Shown: positions 42,693 to 52,027, counted from the stretch's first letter. The stretch is 64,000 bases of DNA from Gemmatimonadota bacterium (GCA_018660835.1 JABJJN010000008.1:358965-422964); one strand, 5' to 3'. Translations and numbers: made by a program. Notes: generated by a model not told the origin, from the letters alone.

Positions 42693-44553
42693 CAGTTTCC
42701 TCTTTCAAGCATTCATCTATCTAGCCGCCGCCGTTCTCTCTGTGCCAATCGCCAAGCGCCTCGGCCTTGGATCGGTTCTGGGTTATCTCGGCGCCGGTGC
42801 CGTCATCGGCCCCTTCGCTCTTGGTCTGATCAGCGATGTGGAGGCCGTGATGCACTTCGCCGAATTTGGCGTCGTGATGATGCTCTTCCTCGTTGGACTT
42901 GAGTTGCGACCCGCCCTTCTGTGGCGCCTTCGTGCGCCCATCCTTGGCATGGGCGGCTTGCAGGTCGGCCTGACGGCGGCTCTTGTGGCAGCCATCGGGT
43001 TGGGATTCGGTCTCATCTGGCAGCAGGCCCTCGCCGTGGGAATGATTCTCGCCCTGTCCTCGACGGCCATCGTCCTGCAGTCGCTCAATGAAAAAGGCCT
43101 GATGCAGACGCCTGCCGGCCAGAGCTGTTTTTCTGTCCTGCTGTTCCAGGACATTGCCGTCATCCCCATGCTTGCAGTGTTGCCATTGCTCGCAGTGGCC
43201 TCAACCGCATCGGCCGTAGATGCCCACGCCGGGCCGATCGCACACCTGCCTGGCTGGCAGCAAGGCTTGATCACGGTGGGCCTGATTGCGGCCATCATCA
43301 TTGGCGGTCGATTGCTGACACGCCCCGTCTTTCGCTTCATCGCCAGCACCGGTCAACGAGAGATCTTCACGGCCTTCGCCTTGTTTCTCGTCATCGGCAT
43401 CGCCCTGGCCATGGGGGCCGTCGGCCTCTCACCAGCCCTCGGGACCTTTTTGGCTGGTGTCGTGCTCGCCGAAAGCGAGTATCGCCATGAACTAGAGAGC
43501 GACATCGAACCTTTCAAGGGACTGTTACTCGGTCTGTTCTTTATCTCTGTCGGCGCCGCCATCGACTTCCCGCTGGTGCACTCGCAGTTCGGCCTGATCG
43601 CTTCCCTGGTTGGAATTTTGGTCCTCGTGAAGTTGCTCGTATTGGCCATCGTGGGCCGGATATTTCATCTGGCCACACCGGAGGGGCTCACGTTCACCTT
43701 TGCCCTGGCCCAGGGTGGCGAGTTTGCCTTTGTCCTGTTCGCCCTGGCCAGCGGCAATGCAGTCTTACCACCTGCCGTCGTCGACCCCCTCGTTGCTGTG
43801 GTCGCGCTCTCCATGGCATTCACTCCCCTGCTGATGATCATCAACGAGCGATTGCTGCAGCCTCGATTCTCAACCTCAGGTGAATCCAACCGCGAAGCGG
43901 ATCCAATCGATGACGGCCCAACACCGGTCATCGTTGCAGGCTTTGGACGCTTTGGCAATGTTGTGGGCCGCTTGTTGCGAGCCAATGGCGTGGCCACGAC
44001 GATTCTTGACCTCGACCCGGATCAGATTGCCGCAGTGAGACGCTTCGGACTCAAGGTCTTCTATGGCGATGCCCAGCGCATCGATCTGCTACATGCTGCC
44101 GGTGCCGAGCAGGCGAAGTTGCTGATCCTCGCCACAGACGATCCGGAACACACGACGCACCTGGCCGCCAAGGTCAGGCGCCACTATCCGCACCTGCGCA
44201 TCCTGGCACGCAGCAATAGCCTCGAGCACTCGTATGATCTAATGCACGAGGGCGTCGAGGATGTGTATCGCGAGACCTTCGACTCGGCATTGGTCATGGG
44301 CGTGGATGCGCTGCGTTATCTTGGCTTCCGTGGTTATCAGGCGCTGCGGGCTGCACGCATCTTCCGACAGCATGAAGAGAAGGTCGTGGCGCAACGTTTT
44401 GAGATGCTCGACGAAGACGCCGATGCCTATGCTTCGCAGATACGGGCACACCTGACCGAACTCGATGAACTGATTCAGCGAGATGATCAGGAATTCAGGG
44501 CCCGCATGGACCATGCCTGGGAACCATCGCCACCAGCTACACGCGGCGAGTAA
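42682..44553 (+). CDS. KefC-like glutathione-regulated potassium/proton antiporter
   Basis: A 623-residue CPA2-type antiporter. The membrane domain begins FQAFIYLAAAVLSVPIAKRL with GSVLGYLGAGAVIGPF, contains FGVVMMLFLVGLELRP and SSTAIVLQSLNEKG, and runs to about residue 390. A C-terminal KTN (TrkA-N) nucleotide-binding domain follows: VIVAGFGRFGNVVGRLL, then acidic DLDPDQ and FYGDAQRIDLLHAAG. The start at 42682 matches KefC N-termini; upstream in-frame starts add sequence overlapping kefF. KefC opens in response to glutathione adducts, protecting against electrophiles. A tandem repeat spans the stop codon. Confidence 0.92.
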   Translation: MHGDSFLFQAFIYLAAAVLSVPIAKRLGLGSVLGYLGAGAVIGPFALGLISDVEAVMHFAEFGVVMMLFLVGLELRPALLWRLRAPILGMGGLQVGLTAALVAAIGLGFGLIWQQALAVGMILALSSTAIVLQSLNEKGLMQTPAGQSCFSVLLFQDIAVIPMLAVLPLLAVASTASAVDAHAGPIAHLPGWQQGLITVGLIAAIIIGGRLLTRPVFRFIASTGQREIFTAFALFLVIGIALAMGAVGLSPALGTFLAGVVLAESEYRHELESDIEPFKGLLLGLFFISVGAAIDFPLVHSQFGLIASLVGILVLVKLLVLAIVGRIFHLATPEGLTFTFALAQGGEFAFVLFALASGNAVLPPAVVDPLVAVVALSMAFTPLLMIINERLLQPRFSTSGESNREADPIDDGPTPVIVAGFGRFGNVVGRLLRANGVATTILDLDPDQIAAVRRFGLKVFYGDAQRIDLLHAAGAEQAKLLILATDDPEHTTHLAAKVRRHYPHLRILARSNSLEHSYDLMHEGVEDVYRETFDSALVMGVDALRYLGFRGYQALRAARIFRQHEEKVVAQRFEMLDEDADAYASQIRAHLTELDELIQRDDQEFRARMDHAWEPSPPATRGE

Positions 44554-44576
44554 GCCAGCTACGCGCGGAGCGTAAA
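44533..44576 (+). repeat. Two-copy 22-bp tandem repeat across the kefC-like stop codon
   Basis: CCAGCTACACGCGGCGAGTA at 44533 and CCAGCTACGCGCGGAGCGTA at 44555 are head-to-tail near-copies, each ending at a TAA. The gene stops in the first copy; a partial third copy (CCAGCAAGCTCG) follows. It looks like a recent local duplication of the gene end. Confidence 0.6.
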
Positions 44577-44594
44577 CCAGCAAGCTCGACCACC

Positions 44595-45395
44595 ATGCTC
44601 AACATACTGTGGGATACCCGAAACTATCTGTTCTGGCTCGCCAGCCTGTCCATTCTGTGTGTTCTGCTCGAGAGACTCCGGCCTTGGCGCCGTGAACAGA
44701 AACTCTCACGACCACAACTCGGTCAGGATCTGTTCTGGCTGATCTTCAACGGTCACTACGCGGGAATTGCCATCGCCTTTGTCGCCACGTGGGGCTTGGA
44801 GCGGTTCTTTGCCGTGGGCTCGACATTTCGCACGCTGTCAGCGATCGACTTACTGACCACGCAACCACTGTGGCTGCAGTTCGTCGTGCTCCTGGTCTTC
44901 AAAGACTTTCTCGAATGGCTCGTACACAATCTTCTGCACCGTGTTTCGTGGCTATGGCAGTTTCATAAACTCCATCACAGTATCCAGGAATTGGACTGGA
45001 TCGGGAATATGCGATTCCACTGGATGGAGATCGTCTTCTACAAGAGTCTGACCTATCTGCCCCTGGTCGTGCTGGGGATTGATGGCGGCGTAATTCTCTG
45101 GGTTGCCATCGCGGGGACACTGATCGGCCATTTGAACCATGCCAATCTGAATATTTCCTGGGGTCCGATCCGCTATGTGCTCAACTCACCTCGCATGCAC
45201 GTTTGGCACCACGACCTGATCCTGCACGGACATAAAGGACAGAACTTCGGCATCATTTTCAGTGCCTGGGACTGGATCTTTGGCACGGCACACATGCCTG
45301 CCACTGACAAGCAACCCGATCAGCTCGGATTCCACGACATCGATCAGTTTCCCCGCACACTCCTACGGCGATTGATCTATCCGTTCTGGAAATAG
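44595..45395 (+). CDS. Fatty acid hydroxylase/sterol desaturase superfamily membrane protein
   Basis: A 266-residue di-iron membrane oxygenase. After three or four hydrophobic helices it has the histidine clusters of the family: VHNLLHRVSWLWQFHKLHHS (HxxxH and HxxHH), LIGHLNHANLN, and MHVWHHDLILHGHKGQN (HxxHH). The fold hydroxylates or desaturates lipids, sterols or carotenoids; the substrate is not evident. It stands alone 41 bases after the kefC-like gene and converges with the kelch-like gene. Confidence 0.9.
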   Translation: MLNILWDTRNYLFWLASLSILCVLLERLRPWRREQKLSRPQLGQDLFWLIFNGHYAGIAIAFVATWGLERFFAVGSTFRTLSAIDLLTTQPLWLQFVVLLVFKDFLEWLVHNLLHRVSWLWQFHKLHHSIQELDWIGNMRFHWMEIVFYKSLTYLPLVVLGIDGGVILWVAIAGTLIGHLNHANLNISWGPIRYVLNSPRMHVWHHDLILHGHKGQNFGIIFSAWDWIFGTAHMPATDKQPDQLGFHDIDQFPRTLLRRLIYPFWK

Positions 45396-45441
45396 TCTGG
45401 CAGCCGCGAAGCATCAGACGGTGCCTGCAGTCCGTAATACA

Positions 45442-46377
45442 TCACGTGCGGTCAAGCCGCCAGACATCGGACGTCATGTTGTTTCCTGCCACCATCCACA
45501 AGGCATCATCGAAGACATAGACGCTTGCTGCGTGACGCGGCGCCCAGGGAGTGTCGAGTAACTGCGTCCATGTGGTGCCGTCGCCACTCGACCAAACATC
45601 GTTGCGATTGCCCGTGTCGACATGATATCCCTCCATCACCCACAGTCGGCCATCCCAGGCGGCGATCTCGTGATACTGCCGCGGTGGAAATCCCTCTGGC
45701 GTGTGACACGTCCAATCGACGCCATCCGTCGTCGACCAGGCATCTCCGTAGAAGAGACGTTGGGGTGTGGTCGGCGTATCGTACGTGCCGCCGCCAAGCA
45801 ACCACAGTCGCCCATCCTTGACGGCTGAGGCACCGACCATACCGCGCGGTGCCCAGGGCGCCTTGGCCTCCACGCATTCCCAGGACGCACCGTCAGTCGT
45901 CCGCCAGACATCTGCATGAAAACACTCGTCAGCACCGGGCGCGAATTCGGGCATCGTCTGGCCACCGATCACCCAGATATAGCCATCAAAGACGATCGTC
46001 TGATGCAATGCGCGAGGCGACCAGGGAACATCATCGGCGACGAGTTCCCACGTGGTTCCGTCTGTCGTTCTCCAGACATCACTTTGATAGTGTCCTTGGT
46101 TGCAGTCTCCCCCAACGATCCACATGGCACCATCATGCACCGCGTAGCCCGCCGTGTGCCTGCCTTCCCATGGGGCGTGGCCATGGAATGTCCAGTCGTG
46201 TCCATCTGACGATGACCAGATCTCTGAGTTGCAGTCATGCGGGAAATTCTCCCTGTCCCCAGGATTCCAGCCGCCGAGAAACCACATCTGATCCTTAAAC
46301 ACAAGGGCTCCCGCTCCGTCCCGAGGCGCAAAGGCGGCGTTGTCCTGAATACAGGTCCATCGATAATTTGTCGCCAT
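45442..46377 (-). CDS. Kelch-like beta-propeller protein
   Basis: A 311-residue protein built of about six repeats, each with the pattern of a tryptophan-aspartate turn, a hydrophobic strand and Gly-Gly: MWFLGGWNPGD, MWIVGGDCNQG, IWVIGGQTMPE, LWLLGGGTYDT, LWVMEGYHVDT and LWMVAGNNMTS. Each is preceded by a D(V/A)W(R/S)(T/S)(T/S)DG strand. There is no signal peptide. Kelch propellers mediate binding or serve as enzyme scaffolds; no catalytic residues of galactose oxidase are visible. It is last in the long minus-strand run starting with the histidine kinase. Confidence 0.82.
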   Translation of the reverse strand: MATNYRWTCIQDNAAFAPRDGAGALVFKDQMWFLGGWNPGDRENFPHDCNSEIWSSSDGHDWTFHGHAPWEGRHTAGYAVHDGAMWIVGGDCNQGHYQSDVWRTTDGTTWELVADDVPWSPRALHQTIVFDGYIWVIGGQTMPEFAPGADECFHADVWRTTDGASWECVEAKAPWAPRGMVGASAVKDGRLWLLGGGTYDTPTTPQRLFYGDAWSTTDGVDWTCHTPEGFPPRQYHEIAAWDGRLWVMEGYHVDTGNRNDVWSSGDGTTWTQLLDTPWAPRHAASVYVFDDALWMVAGNNMTSDVWRLDRT

Positions 46378-46408
46378 TGAAGGTCTCTTTCCCTCGCAAA
46401 TGAGGATA

Positions 46409-46894
46409 TTAACGGACAGACATCTCGTAGATCAGATAAGGTTCCTGTTTCATCCCCAAAGATTCGTAGGTAGTGCGTGCCCTCTTATTCTCATGCTCGA
46501 CATACAAGCGCAAACCGCAGACATCGGGATCGGCCTCGGCTTGTTCGACGACCCACGCGTGAAGGGCACGAAAAACACCTTGGCGACGCGCGGTGGCAGT
46601 TACGTAGACACTCTGGATCCACCACATATTGCCATCGCGCCAATCACTCCATTCGTGCGTGATCATCAGACAACCGATGACACGCTCACCAATTTCTGCG
46701 ACAATGTAAAATCCAGCAGCGGCGCCGTGCAGGAAGCGCGTGACACCATTTGTCACCGTCGCAAGGTCGAGCTCCTTGCCCTCCGTCTCGCGAGCCAGGG
46801 CTCGATTGAATTCAGCGATCGTCCCGGCGTCTGCCGCAACGGCGAGTCGAATACTGACTGCGTCAGCCGTGTATTGATCGTTGGATCCGCCCAT
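46409..46894 (-). CDS. GNAT family N-acetyltransferase
   Basis: A 161-residue acetyl-CoA-dependent transferase. It shows the GNAT core: AAGFYIVAEIGERVIGCLMI (strand 4 region), WIQSVYVTATARRQGVFRAL (motif A with the pyrophosphate-binding Arg-Arg-x-Gly) and GLRLYVEHENKRARTTYESLG (motif B). Substrate is unknown. Its ATG directly follows the TAG of the upstream SDR gene, so the two are surely co-transcribed and probably translationally coupled. Confidence 0.88.
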   Translation of the reverse strand: MGGSNDQYTADAVSIRLAVAADAGTIAEFNRALARETEGKELDLATVTNGVTRFLHGAAAGFYIVAEIGERVIGCLMITHEWSDWRDGNMWWIQSVYVTATARRQGVFRALHAWVVEQAEADPDVCGLRLYVEHENKRARTTYESLGMKQEPYLIYEMSVR

Positions 46895-47767
46895 CTATCC
46901 CTCGTCCTGCGGCGACGATCGATCCTGCGGCACGCCGGAGTCTTTGGGTATCACCGCATCGAAATCCGCCAGAATTCGTTCATGCCGCTCTACAAGGGCC
47001 TCACGAAAACCTGAATGCGTAAAGATGTAACGGCGATCCTGACGAATTCCGTCGAAGATTCGCTCGGCGATATCCTCCGGATCAGATCCCTCAGAAACTC
47101 GCCCTTCAAGCCAATCGTGATTTTCCGTCATCTTTTCGGACGCCTCGCCGTCGCGAGTCCATCCATCTACAAGATGCGTACGGACGAAACCTGGACAGAT
47201 CGCAGAGACGCCAACGCTCGCGCCCTCATCCTGTAGCTGTTGGTCGAGAGACTCGCTCAGATTCACTACCGCATGTTTGGTCATTGAGTATATGGCGATC
47301 GCCGGAGCAGAGATGACGCCAGAAATCGAGGCCGTATTCACGATCCGACTCGACCTCGTCTGGCTCATTAGAACCGGTAGAAAACTCATACAACCGTTGA
47401 TGACGCCCCACAGATTCACGTCGATAATCTTGTGCCAGTCAGCGACAGCTGAATGCCATAGCTGACCCAGATCCCCAGCGGTGGCTACACCTGCATTGTT
47501 GAACAGCAGGGCGATATCCTGGTCCAAGTCTTGCGCCAAACCTGCCAACTGCTGCACGGAGTCTGGATCCGTTACATCGATAACGGCCGTTGTGATCTGG
47601 GCTGAGCCCTGACGGCGCAGTTGCACTGCCGCTTCATCGAGAACCGCCGCATCGATGTCGGCCATGATCACGTGCATCTCTTCGGTGACACAACGTGCCG
47701 CCAGGGCACGGCCGATTCCCTTTGCCGCGCCTGTGACGACGGCGACTCGGTCGGTAAAGTCCTGCAT
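46895..47767 (-). CDS. Short-chain dehydrogenase/reductase (SDR)
   Basis: A 290-residue classical SDR. It has VVTGAAKGIGRALAAR for the cofactor, ALLFNNAGVATAG, the catalytic serine in VNTASISGVI and the active site YSMTKHAVVNLSES. The aspartate at the end of strand 2 (IMADIDAAV) suggests NAD(H). The C-terminus ends in a short repeated PQDRSSPQDE tail not expected for the family. A GAGAGGAATGA ribosome-binding site precedes the ATG. The natural substrate is unknown; neighbours point to carbohydrate or small-molecule metabolism. Confidence 0.9.
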   Translation of the reverse strand: MQDFTDRVAVVTGAAKGIGRALAARCVTEEMHVIMADIDAAVLDEAAVQLRRQGSAQITTAVIDVTDPDSVQQLAGLAQDLDQDIALLFNNAGVATAGDLGQLWHSAVADWHKIIDVNLWGVINGCMSFLPVLMSQTRSSRIVNTASISGVISAPAIAIYSMTKHAVVNLSESLDQQLQDEGASVGVSAICPGFVRTHLVDGWTRDGEASEKMTENHDWLEGRVSEGSDPEDIAERIFDGIRQDRRYIFTHSGFREALVERHERILADFDAVIPKDSGVPQDRSSPQDEG

Positions 47768-47815
47768 TCATTCCTCTCGGATCAAGCCAGCCGCGGGGCC
47801 GACAGGTACACATAC

Positions 47816-48373
47816 CTACAGCACGTTGAACTCACTCTGCACCACACCGCTTTCGTAGCTTCGTGTCTCTATGTGCTTGAGCTGGATGTCGGTGGAGAGT
47901 TCACCAAAAAGGGGAATTCCCTGTCCGAGCAGAACGGGCACACGCGATATGATGAGTCGGTCGATGATTCCAGCTCGCAGAAAGCGCTGGATCGTCAGCC
48001 CGCCGTCAATGTAGAGGTGCTTGGCACCACGTTGAGCGAGGGTCTCGACGACTTGAGTGGGCTCGGCGAACATCACTTCGACACGATCCTGCATAGAAGA
48101 TGGAATTTCGATGCCCTTTGACGTCAATACGATTACCGGGATCTGGTAGGGCCAGTCGCCACCGAAACTCAGAATCTTCTCGAAGGAGTTCCGTCCCATT
48201 ACAAGATGATCAACAGAGGCGATGAATGCGGCATAGCCGTAATCTTCACCGTCGCCATCTGCACCACTGCCATCTGACTCGCTGGCCTCAGCTCCGGGCA
48301 ACCAGTCAAGATCTCCATTTGGACGGGCAATAAAACCGTCGTAGCTGGTTGCTATATAGACGGAAGCTCTCAC
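47816..48373 (-). CDS. Dihydrofolate reductase/RibD C-terminal-domain family protein
   Basis: A 185-residue single-domain protein of the RibD-C/DHFR-like fold. It has VYIATSYDGFIARPNGDLDWL at the N-terminus, a HLVMGRNSFEKIL motif, VIVLTSKG, the glycine-rich HLYIDGGLTIQRFL for NADPH, and LIISRVPVLLGQGIPLF near the end. Such stand-alone proteins (YyaP/YwjB type) are NADPH-dependent reductases of unknown substrate, not true DHFR. An acidic Ser/Gly/Asp insertion of about 20 residues follows DWL. It starts ten bases after the secreted glycosidase-like gene. Confidence 0.88.
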   Translation of the reverse strand: MRASVYIATSYDGFIARPNGDLDWLPGAEASESDGSGADGDGEDYGYAAFIASVDHLVMGRNSFEKILSFGGDWPYQIPVIVLTSKGIEIPSSMQDRVEVMFAEPTQVVETLAQRGAKHLYIDGGLTIQRFLRAGIIDRLIISRVPVLLGQGIPLFGELSTDIQLKHIETRSYESGVVQSEFNVL

Positions 48374-48383
48374 AGTAGACAGA

Positions 48384-50993
48384 TCAAGGATCGACAGTCA
48401 GGGCGCGTGTTGCGATCTGGCCTGAGGCCAACTCTCGCACCGACAAGGTCCATTCACCAACCTCATCGTTCGTCGCCAGGTCGATCTCGATCTCCAGCAA
48501 GCCGTCGGCTGCCCCGTAGTAGCCGCTGAATTCAGCTCGTTTCCCGCGTGCATCAAAGACCTCAACCTCCACAGGAACGACGGCATCTACGTTGCGACCG
48601 GTCACATCCTTGATACGGACAAGCATCGTCAGCGACTCACCGCGTCGAGCCGACGAGGGGGCTTCGAGAATGACACCTTCGATCGGCTCATCTATGATGA
48701 GAAACACAGCGCCATCACCGGGGCCAAAGCTACTGCCAAAAGAGATACCGTCATCGGTCAGCTGTGTATCGACCCCCTTGTTCGTGACCAGATCATAGAC
48801 AGCGCCATGCGCGCGACGCACTGTGAATTGCGCCGCAGAGGGCAGCCCTTTCTCCATCACACGGCCGTGATGGCCAACATAGTCGCCGTAGGTTCGATGG
48901 TCGTTGAGGGCAAACAGATAATCACTTGTGCCAGCCTGGCGAAACCGAACAACGACCTCTGAATTGTCAGATTCTCCATAGCGTTCGAAATAGGGATCCA
49001 GCTGTGCACGCAACTCAAGCGCCTTTGCCTGCAATGCCGCTTTGTCCTGATCCGGTCGACCACCTCGACGACGACTCTCGACCAGAATATCAGGAATCAG
49101 GCGTGGGGCGAGGTTCTCGTCCGCCACGAGGATTCCACCTCGACTCTGAAAAGCAGCAATCGCCGTCGCAACAGATTCGGTCAAGACGTCGCATGATGGC
49201 AGGACCAGCACGTCCAGGCCATCGAGTCCATCCAATAAGATTTGCTCCTCATACAGAATCTTCGGCTGCAACTGTGCCCACTGCAATATGAGGTGCATGT
49301 CGGCCTCCCATGTCCCACTCCAGCCATGGGTGCCGCGATTGGCGAAGATCTGCGAGGCGAAGCTCTCCAATAGTCCCACGCGTGCGACACGATCAGGCAC
49401 CTGCAACAAGGTGGGCCCAAGTGGACGTATGACATCTCTCGTCAGTTCGCTCAGAACCTCACGGGTCTGTGGGTTGGTATAGCGATACGAACCGTGTTCA
49501 GCCCCGACCAGTGATCCCCAGCCATGGTACATGATGCCCTTAATAGGGCGTGACAACTTACTCCAGAAAGCCTCGCGCATGTGATCGGGTGCAATCGTGA
49601 TGAAGCGCGCGTCGGGCAATTCCTGTTCCCAGTCAGTGTAGTCAGCCTCGTGTTCAGGGAGATCCGGCGCCGTCTGTGAACGATACCAGATCACCTGGGT
49701 CATCTTCATGACCTGCTGGCCTGGATTCCCTGCCGCCATGGCGAATAATTCATCCGCCGCCTGGCCAATCTTGATTGGATCGGGATAGGAATACGTCCAT
49801 TGCGACACGACATCGACCTGCCCGCCACTGCCCCAGATGCTTGGCACGCGAACGGCGGGATCAAAGAACGTCCACAGATCGTCACGGCCCGTTGACTTGA
49901 GCCCCTCGTGGACGCGCGTGTGCAGACCATTCCAACCGTCCCCTTCACGCCAGAACCATTGGTAGTATTTCAGCAGTGGGTTGTCATCGGCGACAACACG
50001 ATCAGAAGGAAATGACGCAATCGCATCGTAACGAACCCCACTCTTGCTTTGGGCCGTTGCTGGGATCTGAGCTCCCGTCGCCTGGGCGTAGCTCTCCACA
50101 TCGTGCTCATGGAAACACAACTGCGTCGCATCGCGGATTTCTGAATGCACGAGAGAGGCCTGCAGGCCGGGATGATCGCCGAACGTGCGGGCCACGGAGG
50201 CGCCAACGTTGTAGCCAAAATCACGAACTTCGGAGAAATTGGCGCACACATTGCTGCGATCGATGGCAGGCCCTGCCGATCCATGACTCTCGCCAGCACG
50301 CTCGACGCGCCCATAGGTCATTGCCAGTTCATCATCGCGCATAACCCAGCGGCCAGGATACAAATACACGGCGCCGCCGAGTCCCTTGGCGACCAGGTCA
50401 TCGAGCATCTCCACGTTGCTCGCATAGGCCTCGTCAGACACAGAGGTTGTTGGTTCCCCCGCGTCCCAGATCTGTCGATAGTCATGCAACCAGATCAGCT
50501 TGTGGGTGAAGCCGATGGCCGCCAGGGTTTCCGCATCACCGCCACCCCACATCAGCACCGGCATGCGCGGGATCCTTCGTGGAACGATCGTCAGCTCGCG
50601 CTCAAAGGAGGTTCGTGTCGTTTGGGTGTCATACTGCGCCTGCACACCTACCAGCAGTAGATAATCCCCCGGTCGCTGCTGAGTATCGACTGAAATACTG
50701 ATGGTATGGTGCGAGCCAGCGGCCAACTCGTCTAGTTCAACAATCCTCTGGCGTCCCTGAATCTCAATGGTTGCCGAGAGTTTCGACACAGAGACATCGG
50801 CAACATTGTGCAGTGTCACCGATGTCTGAGCAGGATCTTCCATGCGTACGAACACACGTCGCGCGCCCCCGGACTCGATGACAATCGGTCTTTCCTGTTC
50901 CGGCCCAGTAGATTCCTGGGCGCTGAGACTCGTCGCCAGACACAGGATGATGGCACATGCGAAACTGAGTTGACTGTTTCGTCGGCCAGTCAC
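48384..50993 (-). CDS. Large secreted protein with glycosidase-like (TIM-barrel/GATase) architecture
   Basis: An 869-residue exported protein. The GTG at 50993 gives a signal peptide (FACAIILCLATSLSA). A beta-sandwich region (residues about 30-180) comes first. A barrel-like catalytic region follows with MPVLMWGGGDAETLAAIGFT, GGAVYLYPGRWVMRDDELAM and IKGIMYHGWGSLVG. A Rossmann-like section (LDVLVLPSCDVLTESVATAI, RGGILVADENLAPRL) has the look of the trimerisation domain of GH42 beta-galactosidases. Two beta domains end the protein. Glycosidase activity is inferred; I could not identify catalytic acids. Its start overlaps the upstream lipoprotein stop (GTGA). Confidence 0.72.
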   Translation of the reverse strand: MTGRRNSQLSFACAIILCLATSLSAQESTGPEQERPIVIESGGARRVFVRMEDPAQTSVTLHNVADVSVSKLSATIEIQGRQRIVELDELAAGSHHTISISVDTQQRPGDYLLLVGVQAQYDTQTTRTSFERELTIVPRRIPRMPVLMWGGGDAETLAAIGFTHKLIWLHDYRQIWDAGEPTTSVSDEAYASNVEMLDDLVAKGLGGAVYLYPGRWVMRDDELAMTYGRVERAGESHGSAGPAIDRSNVCANFSEVRDFGYNVGASVARTFGDHPGLQASLVHSEIRDATQLCFHEHDVESYAQATGAQIPATAQSKSGVRYDAIASFPSDRVVADDNPLLKYYQWFWREGDGWNGLHTRVHEGLKSTGRDDLWTFFDPAVRVPSIWGSGGQVDVVSQWTYSYPDPIKIGQAADELFAMAAGNPGQQVMKMTQVIWYRSQTAPDLPEHEADYTDWEQELPDARFITIAPDHMREAFWSKLSRPIKGIMYHGWGSLVGAEHGSYRYTNPQTREVLSELTRDVIRPLGPTLLQVPDRVARVGLLESFASQIFANRGTHGWSGTWEADMHLILQWAQLQPKILYEEQILLDGLDGLDVLVLPSCDVLTESVATAIAAFQSRGGILVADENLAPRLIPDILVESRRRGGRPDQDKAALQAKALELRAQLDPYFERYGESDNSEVVVRFRQAGTSDYLFALNDHRTYGDYVGHHGRVMEKGLPSAAQFTVRRAHGAVYDLVTNKGVDTQLTDDGISFGSSFGPGDGAVFLIIDEPIEGVILEAPSSARRGESLTMLVRIKDVTGRNVDAVVPVEVEVFDARGKRAEFSGYYGAADGLLEIEIDLATNDEVGEWTLSVRELASGQIATRALTVDP

Positions 50994-51997
50994 TTGAGCA
51001 CCTCGATCGAGACAGGGCGCCAGATTCCCCCTGCGTGGGCCGTATTCATGGCCCGGACAGTGATCTGATTCGGTTCGCCCCAGCGCAAAAACGGCGTCAC
51101 ATCCAGCCGGAACGACACGTTCCAACCCGCTGGGCCGATATCGTGGTCCCCGACGTATTCACCGTTAACCCAGACCCACGTTGACTCGTCCACGCCGCCG
51201 AAGGCTAGATCTACGCCTCGATGATCCGGCTTCTGCGGCAGGTCGATGGTGTTTCGATACCAACTGACACCGGTGTAGTCGTAGCCCGCTTCCTGCCAGA
51301 CCTGTTCGATGGCGATGACATCCCAGCCTTCATCATCAAAGAGCGGATCATACCAATTGAGACGGTGCCCCTGTCGCAGTGGATCCATTTGAAAATGCCA
51401 GCCATCGACGGGCAAGGGAATTGCCTCCGTAACCTTCAGGTCGACATCCGTCATCTGTTGGTCCCGAATCGACGTGGACAATCGATAGAATGGCCACGTA
51501 GCGCGTGTAGCGATCTCGCGAATCTTGTCGTCCCTGTCGGCACCCGCCTGATGCAACAGACTCAGAACTCGCTCGCTGTGTGGTCGAGCTGCTGCGAGAT
51601 ATTGTACGGCAGCGAGTCGGACCAATACACTGGGGTCAACCAAGGCCCTCTCGGCAGCGTCCAGCACGCCATTGCCCCCTCGGCGAAAAATCGCCGCGAG
51701 TCCCGTCCGTCTGACGAGTACGTCTTCGTTGTCGAGGGTTTGTGCCAGCACGTCACTGGGCGTCGTAGGAGCCTGGGCGAGGCGGCGGGCAGCCGTCCGT
51801 CTTACGAGAACATCCGTGTCGCTGAGAGCTTCTACGAGCTGCGTCTGACTGGAGGTCTCTGCAGGCTCGAGCTGCAACAGATCAAGTCGCCGTTGCGCCG
51901 GCGAATCTATTCCAAAAGAGGAAGCAGTGGTCGTCGCACATCCCATCAAACCCATGAACGTCACCAGGCCCAGGTGGCGCACCGACTGAGAATTCAT
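50990..51997 (-). CDS. Lipoprotein with HEAT repeats and a beta-galactosidase-like jelly-roll domain
   Basis: A 335-residue lipoprotein. The lipobox is FMGLMGC with Cys20. Residues about 50-160 are HEAT repeats (DTDVLVRRTAARRLA, NEDVLVRRTGLAAIF, DPSVLVRLAAVQYLA). Residues about 195-335 form a GH2-type N-terminal sugar-binding jelly roll: WYRNTIDLPQ, VDLAFGGVDESTWVWVNGEY and a final PFLRWGEPNQITVRAMN. It lacks any hydrolase domain itself, but the overlapping downstream gene encodes one. This suggests a surface-attached binding subunit for that enzyme. The start is preceded by GGGGACAG. Confidence 0.8.
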   Translation of the reverse strand: MNSQSVRHLGLVTFMGLMGCATTTASSFGIDSPAQRRLDLLQLEPAETSSQTQLVEALSDTDVLVRRTAARRLAQAPTTPSDVLAQTLDNEDVLVRRTGLAAIFRRGGNGVLDAAERALVDPSVLVRLAAVQYLAAARPHSERVLSLLHQAGADRDDKIREIATRATWPFYRLSTSIRDQQMTDVDLKVTEAIPLPVDGWHFQMDPLRQGHRLNWYDPLFDDEGWDVIAIEQVWQEAGYDYTGVSWYRNTIDLPQKPDHRGVDLAFGGVDESTWVWVNGEYVGDHDIGPAGWNVSFRLDVTPFLRWGEPNQITVRAMNTAHAGGIWRPVSIEVLK

Positions 51998-52027
51998 ATC
52001 TGTCCCCGACTCTTTCCTGGCGTTGAT

